64,000 nt of DNA from Aneurinibacillus soli (lineage in GTDB: Bacteria; Bacillota; Bacilli; Aneurinibacillales; Aneurinibacillaceae): the NCBI RefSeq assembly GCF_002355375.1, contig NZ_AP017312.1, forward strand, positions 3,980,001 to 4,044,000, read 5' to 3'. The notes beneath the pieces were generated by a model. The model was not told the DNA's origin. It saw only the letters and a program-made list of their open reading frames with translations, and made no database searches. This document shows, one piece after another, positions 58,132-64,000 of this stretch. Every line of letters begins with the position of its first letter. Positions within the stretch are counted from its first letter, which is position 1. A program made the translations under genes and the position numbers.

Positions 58132-58263
58132 ATGGATCGATTATCATGGGAAGTGTTCAGTGACAATGCGTATGTGATTATAGCTGTTGTCGCTTCTGTT
58201 GCGGTTGTTGTATATGCCTGGTCAAAATTCAACAGTAAAGCAAGAAGCCGCTACAAGTCGTAG
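58132..58263 (+). CDS. 43-residue single-helix membrane protein
   Basis: ATG 58132 has AAGGAGAG eight bases upstream. The product MDRLSWEVFSDNAYVIIAVV continues ASVAVVVYAWSKFNSK and ends in a basic tail. It has one transmembrane helix (about 14-30). Its last codons form one arm of the following terminator hairpin, so the coding end and terminator overlap. 13 bp after the DUF2892 gene. No family recognised. Confidence 0.6.
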   Translation: MDRLSWEVFSDNAYVIIAVVASVAVVVYAWSKFNSKARSRYKS

Positions 58264-58275
58264 CGGCTTCTTCGT
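58244..58275. terminator. Bidirectional terminator overlapping the 43-residue gene
   Basis: GAAGCCGCTAC and GTAGCGGCTTC form an 11-bp stem followed by TTCG on the plus strand; on the minus strand it ends purD transcripts. Confidence 0.7.
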
Positions 58276-58286
58276 ATATTGTGTAG

Positions 58287-59570
58287 TTATGAACGGCTCT
58301 CTGCGCGGCGCAGCGCTTTTGCTGCAATATCAGTACGATAGTGCGCACCTTCAAAGGAGATGCCTTTAATTGTTTCATATGCTTTGCGTTTCGCTTCATG
58401 CAAGTCAGACCCGAGCGCGGTTATCCCAAGCACACGGCCACCGTTTGTCACGATCTGACCGTCTTTTTCTGCTGTTCCTGCATGGAATACGATAACGTCT
58501 TTTGTCGGTTCCGGCAGTCCTGTAATTACACGTCCTTTTGGATACGGACCAGGGTAGCCTTCTGATGCCATGATGACACACACCGCTGCATCATCTTTCC
58601 ATTTTACCTCTTCCATCTCTGCGAGACGTCCTTCTGCGACAGCGAGGAAAATCTCCGCCAGATCACTAGCAAGACGAGGCAAAACGACCTGGGTTTCCGG
58701 GTCTCCAAAGCGTGCATTATACTCAATGACCTTCGGACCTTGCTCGGTCATCATCAGGCCAGTGTACAGAATGCCCCGGAACGAAATTCCTTCCTGCACC
58801 ATTGCTTTAGCAGTCGGAAGAACAATCGTATCAATCGCCTGCTGCACGATTGCTGCGTCCATATGCGGTACAGGAGAATATGTACCCATCCCGCCTGTGT
58901 TTGGTCCTTTATCATCGTCAAATGCCGGCTTATGGTCTTGTGATGGTACCATCGGAATCACGGTCTCACCATCTACAAACGCAAGAATGGTCATCTCTTC
59001 TCCGGTCAAATATTCTTCGACTACAACACGCGCACCCGCACCAGCGAATGTATCTTCGACCATCATCGAGTGAAGTGCATCCTCTGCTTCTTCCAGTGTC
59101 ATCGCCACGACGACACCTTTGCCTGCTGCAAGCCCGTCCGCTTTAATAACGATCGGTGCTCCCTGTTCCCGTACGTAAGCACGTGCCTGTTCATAGTCCG
59201 TAAATGACTGGTAGCCACCTGTCGGAATCCCGTATTTCAACATTAAGTCTTTGGCGAATTTTTTACTACCTTCCATCATCGCTGCCAGACGATTCGGACC
59301 AAATACTTTCAATCCAGCTTCTTCGAACGCATCCACGATGCCCGCAAGTAGTGGATCTTCTGGACCGATAACTGTCAACTCGATTTCTTCTTGTTTGGCA
59401 AACGCAATGAGTGCCGCAAAATCATTCACGCCAATCGGTGCACACTCTGCCATCTGTGCAATACCTGCGTTACCCGGCGCACAATACACTTTCTCTACGC
59501 TCGGGCTTTGCTGAAGCTTCCAGACAAGCGCATGCTCCCGGCCGCCGCTTCCTACAACGAGTACCTTCAT
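58287..59570 (-). CDS. purD: Phosphoribosylamine-glycine ligase PurD
   Basis: A 427-residue ATP-grasp enzyme. MKVLVVGSGGREHALVWKLQ is the hallmark opening; the ATP-binding DGLAAGKGVVVA and the active-site FNARFGDPETQ are present. It joins glycine to phosphoribosylamine in de novo purine synthesis. Last gene of the pur operon, 21 bp after purH. Confidence 0.95.
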   Translation of the reverse strand: MKVLVVGSGGREHALVWKLQQSPSVEKVYCAPGNAGIAQMAECAPIGVNDFAALIAFAKQEEIELTVIGPEDPLLAGIVDAFEEAGLKVFGPNRLAAMMEGSKKFAKDLMLKYGIPTGGYQSFTDYEQARAYVREQGAPIVIKADGLAAGKGVVVAMTLEEAEDALHSMMVEDTFAGAGARVVVEEYLTGEEMTILAFVDGETVIPMVPSQDHKPAFDDDKGPNTGGMGTYSPVPHMDAAIVQQAIDTIVLPTAKAMVQEGISFRGILYTGLMMTEQGPKVIEYNARFGDPETQVVLPRLASDLAEIFLAVAEGRLAEMEEVKWKDDAAVCVIMASEGYPGPYPKGRVITGLPEPTKDVIVFHAGTAEKDGQIVTNGGRVLGITALGSDLHEAKRKAYETIKGISFEGAHYRTDIAAKALRRAESRS

Positions 59571-59591
59571 ATACAGGCTTCCTCCCTGGAA

Positions 59592-61133
59592 TTAGTGTTT
59601 AAAATGACGTACTTTCGTGAATACCATCGCAATGCCGTGTTCGTTCGCTGCTTTGATCGAGTCTTCATCACGAATCGAGCCACCCGGCTGAATAATCGCT
59701 GTGATGCCGGCTTTTGCTGCTTCTTCGAGTGTATCTGGCATCGGGAAGAATGCATCAGACGCCAGGATGCTGCCTTTTGCCTTCTCGCCTGCTTGCTCAA
59801 TGGCAATACGTGCCGAGCCAACACGATTCATCTGGCCTGCGCCAACCCCAACTGTCGAGCTGTCTTTTACGAGCACGATTGCATTTGATTTAACATGCTT
59901 AACAACATTCCAGCCAAACAGCATTTGTTCAACTTCTGCGTCAGTCGGTTTGCGGTCTGTTACAACTTCGAGGTCCGCTGCTGTGATACGTTTTGTATCT
60001 TCAGTTTGAATGAGAACGCCACCTTCTACGCTTGCCAGCTTCCAGTCGCCTTTTTCTTTGCGCACAACTTCACCCAGTTCAAGCAGACGCAAGTTTTTCT
60101 TTTCTTTCAATATTTCAAGCGCTTCATCAGTAAACGATGGAGCCATAATAATCTCAAGGAAGATTTCTTTCAGTTCCAGAGCTGTTTGTTTATCGATCGG
60201 ACGATTAGCTGCAATGATGCCGCCAAAGATCGAAACCGGATCGGATTCATATGCTTTGCGGAATGCAGCATAGATCGTTTCACCGATGCCCACGCCGCAC
60301 GGGTTTGTATGTTTCACAGCTACAACGGCTGGCTGATCGAATTCTTTTACGATATTCAGTGCCGCATTGCCATCGTTAATGTTGTTATAAGAAAGCTCTT
60401 TACCATGTAGCTGTTTCGCTGTCGCGATGTTGCCTGTACCAGCAAGCGGCTCACGGTAGAATGCAGCTGCCTGATGCGGATTTTCGCCGTAGCGGAGGTC
60501 TTGTACTTTTTCAAATGTAACCGTGTATGTTTCCGCCATCTCTTCGCCCACTTGAGCCGTAAGATATTGAGAGATAAGTGCATCGTATGCAGCTGTATGA
60601 CGGAATACTTTAGCCGCAAGCTTGCGTTTTGTCTCATCGGACAGTGCGCCGCCTTCTTTCAGTTCAGCTACGACTTTGCCATAATCCGCCGCATCGACAA
60701 CTACGCCGACAAACTTGTGGTTTTTCGCTGCGGAACGAAGCATTGTCGGGCCACCGATGTCAATGTTTTCGATTGCTTCGGCAAATTCTACATCCGGCTT
60801 GCTGATCGTTTCTTTGAATGGATACAGATTTACAACAACGAGATCGATCGGCGTAATGTTGTGCTCGCCAATTTGCTGCATGTGCTTCTCATCGTCACGC
60901 ACTGCAAGCAAACCACCATGGATATGCGGATCGAGTGTTTTCAGACGACCATCAAGAATTTCCGGGAATCCCGTTACTTCGGAGATACCGATTACGTCTA
61001 CGCCTTCTTTTTGCAGCATGGTTGCTGTGCCGCCTGTAGAGATGATTTCTACGCCAAGCTTGGACAATTCTTTTGCGAATTCTACAATTCCTGTTTTATC
61101 CGATACGCTGATTAATGCGCGTTTTACGCTCAC
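59592..61133 (-). CDS. purH: Bifunctional AICAR transformylase/IMP cyclohydrolase PurH
   Basis: A 513-residue fusion: MGS-like IMP cyclohydrolase domain (about 1-190, [25 protein letters not shown]) and AICAR formyltransferase domain (about 200-513, [22 protein letters not shown]). The two last steps to IMP. It lies 30 bp after purN. Confidence 0.95.
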   Translation of the reverse strand: MSVKRALISVSDKTGIVEFAKELSKLGVEIISTGGTATMLQKEGVDVIGISEVTGFPEILDGRLKTLDPHIHGGLLAVRDDEKHMQQIGEHNITPIDLVVVNLYPFKETISKPDVEFAEAIENIDIGGPTMLRSAAKNHKFVGVVVDAADYGKVVAELKEGGALSDETKRKLAAKVFRHTAAYDALISQYLTAQVGEEMAETYTVTFEKVQDLRYGENPHQAAAFYREPLAGTGNIATAKQLHGKELSYNNINDGNAALNIVKEFDQPAVVAVKHTNPCGVGIGETIYAAFRKAYESDPVSIFGGIIAANRPIDKQTALELKEIFLEIIMAPSFTDEALEILKEKKNLRLLELGEVVRKEKGDWKLASVEGGVLIQTEDTKRITAADLEVVTDRKPTDAEVEQMLFGWNVVKHVKSNAIVLVKDSSTVGVGAGQMNRVGSARIAIEQAGEKAKGSILASDAFFPMPDTLEEAAKAGITAIIQPGGSIRDEDSIKAANEHGIAMVFTKVRHFKH

Positions 61134-61163
61134 TCTCGTTCACTCCTCGTTATCATTAAAAAA

Positions 61164-61769
61164 TTAGGCGATAATTTCAACCCGACGTCCGTCCAGCTGC
61201 ACTCGATTGTTGACAAGCAACTGCACCACTTCTGGCAAAAGCAGATGCTCTTCTGCATGAATGCGTGCCGCCAACGTTTCTTCTGTATCCCCCTGCTGTA
61301 CCTCTACCGTCCGCTGGGCAATAATCGGCCCGGTGTCCATTCCTTCATCGACGAAATGAACCGTAATCCCGGTCACTTTAACCCCATAACGGAACGCCTG
61401 TCCAATTGCATCCTTGCCTGAAAAAGACGGCAGAAGGGACGGATGCAGATTAATCATCCGTCCGCCGTATGCCCGAAGCAACGTCTCGCCAATCAAGCGC
61501 ATGTAGCCAGCAAGAATGATACGCTCTACACCCGCTTCTTCAAGACGACGCAAAATTTCTGTTTCAAATGCAACCTTATCGGGATATTCCTTCGCCTGAA
61601 AGACGAAGGTTGGAATGCCATACTGTGCTGCACGTTCGAGCACATATGCCCCCGGTTTATCGCAAACAAGCAGGACAATGTCCGCACCTGTGATCGTTCC
61701 ATTCTCAATCGCTTCCATAATGGCTCCAAAGTTAGAGCCACTACCGGATGCAAATACTGCAAGCTTCAT
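61164..61769 (-). CDS. purN: GAR formyltransferase PurN
   Basis: A 201-residue enzyme. LAVFASGSGSNFGAIMEAIE opens it; the catalytic Asn/His/Asp motif is INLHPSLLPSFSGKDA and later VDEGMDTGPII. It uses 10-formyl-THF to formylate GAR. The start overlaps the purM stop by 1 bp. Confidence 0.95.
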   Translation of the reverse strand: MKLAVFASGSGSNFGAIMEAIENGTITGADIVLLVCDKPGAYVLERAAQYGIPTFVFQAKEYPDKVAFETEILRRLEEAGVERIILAGYMRLIGETLLRAYGGRMINLHPSLLPSFSGKDAIGQAFRYGVKVTGITVHFVDEGMDTGPIIAQRTVEVQQGDTEETLAARIHAEEHLLLPEVVQLLVNNRVQLDGRRVEIIA

Positions 61770-62809
61770 TACCAGCTCACCCCGCCAAACTGAACGTCCT
61801 GATTGCCAGAAATAATACGGCCAATTTGGAAAGCTTGCTCACCTGCTTCTGCCAATACACGCATCGCTTCAGCAGCGTCTTCCTCTTTCACAACGGCAAT
61901 CATGCCGATGCCCATGTTAAAGGTACGGAACATATCTGGCTTCGATACGCTACCTTTTTGCTCGATCAAATCAAAGATAGGCAGAATCGGCCATGAACCG
62001 TAGGCAATCTCTGCTGACGTTCCTTCTGGAAGCACGCGCGGAATGTTGTCATAAAAACCGCCGCCAGTAATGTGAACAAATCCTTTTACGTCTACGCTGT
62101 CCATCAAAGACAGGCAAGACTTCACATACAGTCGTGTTGGAGTCAGCAATGTATCCCCTAGCTTACCACCGAGTTCTGCGACTTCATCCTGCAGAGAAAT
62201 CCCTGCTTTTTCAAGCAGCACGTTGCGCACAAGCGAGAACCCGTTGCTATGCACACCGCTTGATGCCATGCCAATGATTACATCGCCTGGTGCAATACGT
62301 TTACCGTCAATAATCCGATCTGCATCAACGACACCCACACTAAAGCCTGCAATGTCATACTCGGATTCTTCATACATTCCTGGCATCTCAGCAGTTTCAC
62401 CACCAATGAGTGCACAGCCAGACTGTTCACAACCATCCGCGATGCCTTTTACAATCGCTTCAATTCGCTCTGGCACAACTTTGCCGCATGCGAGGTAATC
62501 GAGGAAAAACAGCGGCTCGGCTCCTTGTACCACAATGTCATTCACGCACATTGCCACCGCATCGATGCCGATCGTATCATGTCGATCCATACCGAACGCA
62601 ATTTTTAGCTTTGTGCCTACACCGTCTGTTCCAGAGACGAGAACCGGCTTCTTGTATTTGGCTGTATCGAGGCCAAACAAGGCACCGAATCCGCCCAAGT
62701 CTGTTAGAACTTCCGGGCGGAATGTGCGCTTCACGTGTTTTTTCATCCGTTCAACCGCTTCATTGCCAGCGTCAATATCTACACCAGCCTGTTTGTATGC
62801 CTCACTCAT
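61769..62809 (-). CDS. purM: AIR synthase PurM
   Basis: A 346-residue Pur[21 protein letters not shown] opening, [12 protein letters not shown] (ATP/FGAM binding), [11 protein letters not shown] and [14 protein letters not shown]. It closes the imidazole ring of FGAM. Translationally coupled to purN. Confidence 0.95.
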   Translation of the reverse strand: MSEAYKQAGVDIDAGNEAVERMKKHVKRTFRPEVLTDLGGFGALFGLDTAKYKKPVLVSGTDGVGTKLKIAFGMDRHDTIGIDAVAMCVNDIVVQGAEPLFFLDYLACGKVVPERIEAIVKGIADGCEQSGCALIGGETAEMPGMYEESEYDIAGFSVGVVDADRIIDGKRIAPGDVIIGMASSGVHSNGFSLVRNVLLEKAGISLQDEVAELGGKLGDTLLTPTRLYVKSCLSLMDSVDVKGFVHITGGGFYDNIPRVLPEGTSAEIAYGSWPILPIFDLIEQKGSVSKPDMFRTFNMGIGMIAVVKEEDAAEAMRVLAEAGEQAFQIGRIISGNQDVQFGGVSW

Positions 62810-62821
62810 GTTCTCTCTCCC

Positions 62822-64000
62822 TCACTTGTGCACGCAGTTTTTCGTATCTTCATAAATCTCAGTCGGGTACTGACCCGTAAAGCAAGCCAGACAGTGGCCG
62901 CGATTCGGTGCGCTATCCTCTTGTCCAATCGCATCAATCATGCCTTCTGGTGACAGGAAATAAAGAGAATCGGCTCCAATCATCTCGCGGATTTCCTCGA
63001 GGGATTTTATCGCCGCGATTAGCTCTTCCCGACTGGACGTATCAATCCCATAGAAACATGGGTTTTTAACCGGTGGGGAACTGATACGCACATGTACTTC
63101 TTTGGCGCCTGCTTCTCGAAGCATAGAGACAATTCGTCCACTTGTTGTCCCGCGTACGATAGAGTCATCAATCATCACAACCCGCTTGCCTTCAACAACT
63201 TTGCGAACCGCACTCAGCTTCATGCGCACGCCACGCGCACGCATTTCTTGCGTTGGCTGGATAAATGTCCGACCTACATAGCGATTTTTGATCAGACCAA
63301 GCTCATACGGTAAACCCGCTGCTTCTGCATAACCAATCGCCGCCGACGTACTTGAATCCGGTACACCCGTTACGATGTCAGCTTCGACGACCGGCGCTTC
63401 GCGGAACAACTGGCGACCCAGCTCCTTGCGTGCTAGGTGAACGTTAATCCCACCAATGTCGCTATCTGGACGAGCGAAATAAATGTATTCAAACGAACAA
63501 GTCGCACGCTGTGCCTGTCCGGCAAATCGCTCAGAACGCAAACCGTTCTCGTCAATAATAATCATCTCACCTGGCTCTACATCACGGATGACTTCCGCGC
63601 CTACAGTGTCAAATGCGCACGTTTCAGATGAAACAACATAGCCACCGTCTCCCATGCGACCAAGCACGAGCGGGCGCAGGCCGTTCGGATCAAGTGCCAC
63701 GATCAGTTTCTTCTCCGTCATGACAAGCAGCGCATACGCCCCTTTAATCATGCCGAGTGCATGGCGTACCGCCCCTTCAATCTCATATCCAGAACGGGCA
63801 ATCAGATGGGCGATTACTTCTGTATCGCTCGTTGTTTGAAAAATAGAACCTTGACGTTCCAGTTGATGACGTACTTGATCGGCATTAACGAGATTTCCGT
63901 TATGGGCCAGTGCAAGATTGCCATCTGTATATTTGAATACGAGCGGCTGGGCATTCTCGATTTTGCTCTCGCCTGCCGTTGTATAACGAACATGGCCGAT
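62822..64000 (-). CDS. purF: Amidophosphoribosyltransferase PurF (5' end outside window)
   Basis: 393 codons of the PurF C-terminal part, open to the window edge (IGHVRYTTAGESK is the first readable segment). It contains the glutaminase NTN fold remainder (LAHNGNLVNADQVR) and the PRT domain with GKRVVMIDDSIVRGTTSGRI. The C-terminus has the FTGQYPTEI tail. First committed step of purine synthesis. The Cys nucleophile and start lie outside. Confidence 0.95.
   Translation of the reverse strand: MGHVRYTTAGESKIENAQPLVFKYTDGNLALAHNGNLVNADQVRHQLERQGSIFQTTSDTEVIAHLIARSGYEIEGAVRHALGMIKGAYALLVMTEKKLIVALDPNGLRPLVLGRMGDGGYVVSSETCAFDTVGAEVIRDVEPGEMIIIDENGLRSERFAGQAQRATCSFEYIYFARPDSDIGGINVHLARKELGRQLFREAPVVEADIVTGVPDSSTSAAIGYAEAAGLPYELGLIKNRYVGRTFIQPTQEMRARGVRMKLSAVRKVVEGKRVVMIDDSIVRGTTSGRIVSMLREAGAKEVHVRISSPPVKNPCFYGIDTSSREELIAAIKSLEEIREMIGADSLYFLSPEGMIDAIGQEDSAPNRGHCLACFTGQYPTEIYEDTKNCVHK

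Noticed and set aside
63752-64000. A purine riboswitch or promoter for the pur operon
   Set aside because: The window ends inside purF, so the operon leader is not present; nothing to support it here.

Overview
The window looks like a chromosomal segment of a low-to-moderate GC, spore-forming Bacillota, most likely in the Paenibacillales/Brevibacillus-Aneurinibacillus part of the Bacilli. The basis is protein content (PcrA/PcrB, YerB, YerC, DgkB, GatCAB, S-layer-homology proteins) and strong Bacillus-type ribosome binding sites. The genus is inference; no 16S gene is present.

Backbone. Read from right to left (minus strand), the order purF-M-N-H-D, yerB, yerC, pcrB, pcrA, ligA, gatC-A-B, dgkB, rlmCD follows the corresponding block of the Bacillus subtilis chromosome. 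Accessory cassettes sit between the core genes: a livKHMGF branched-chain amino-acid ABC importer (52.9-57.5 kb), two MFS transporters with a KAS III enzyme and a glutathione peroxidase (48.3-52.7 kb), a partner-switching plus chemoreceptor operon (37.6-41.3 kb), a cluster of small paralogous proteins (35.7-37.5 kb), a DODA dioxygenase/DoxX/mini-CDGSH operon facing an XRE-cupin regulator (33.6-35.7 kb), a diguanylate cyclase (32.4-33.5 kb), and glcDF glycolate oxidase subunits facing a GntR regulator (22.2-25.7 kb).

Left third (1-19.7 kb). Beyond the 3' end of rlmCD the sequence is an accessory junkyard. It holds an apparently intact IS200/IS605 element whose right end supplies the first codons of a 5'-truncated EamA transporter. 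It also has a decayed serine resolvase, a PadR-SDR operon, an Asp/Glu racemase with small membrane and SUKH-like genes, a truncated SLH protein, a 1362-residue repeat-rich SLH surface protein and a MalT-type LuxR regulator. Next to rlmCD lie relics of an integrative element: a serine-recombinase C-terminus, a tmRNA 3'-end-like segment and a broken tyrosine integrase.

Most unusual signals. (1) Several AT-rich ends built as TGT-N(6-7) followed by iterated 'AAATAAAGTTCTG' sites resemble ends of Tn7-like transposons (7320-7614, 10393-10495, 10983-11054). One lies about 10 bp from a detached copy of the rlmCD 3' end at 10505-10546, and no transposase gene is present. (2) A 28-residue protein at 35608-35694 consists almost only of a CDGSH-like motif. 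(3) A PP2C phosphatase is fused to a receiver domain that has lost its phospho-acceptor Asp and the conserved Lys. (4) A TnpB lacks the canonical RuvC-II glutamate. (5) Four copies of a small helical domain lie in three neighbouring genes.
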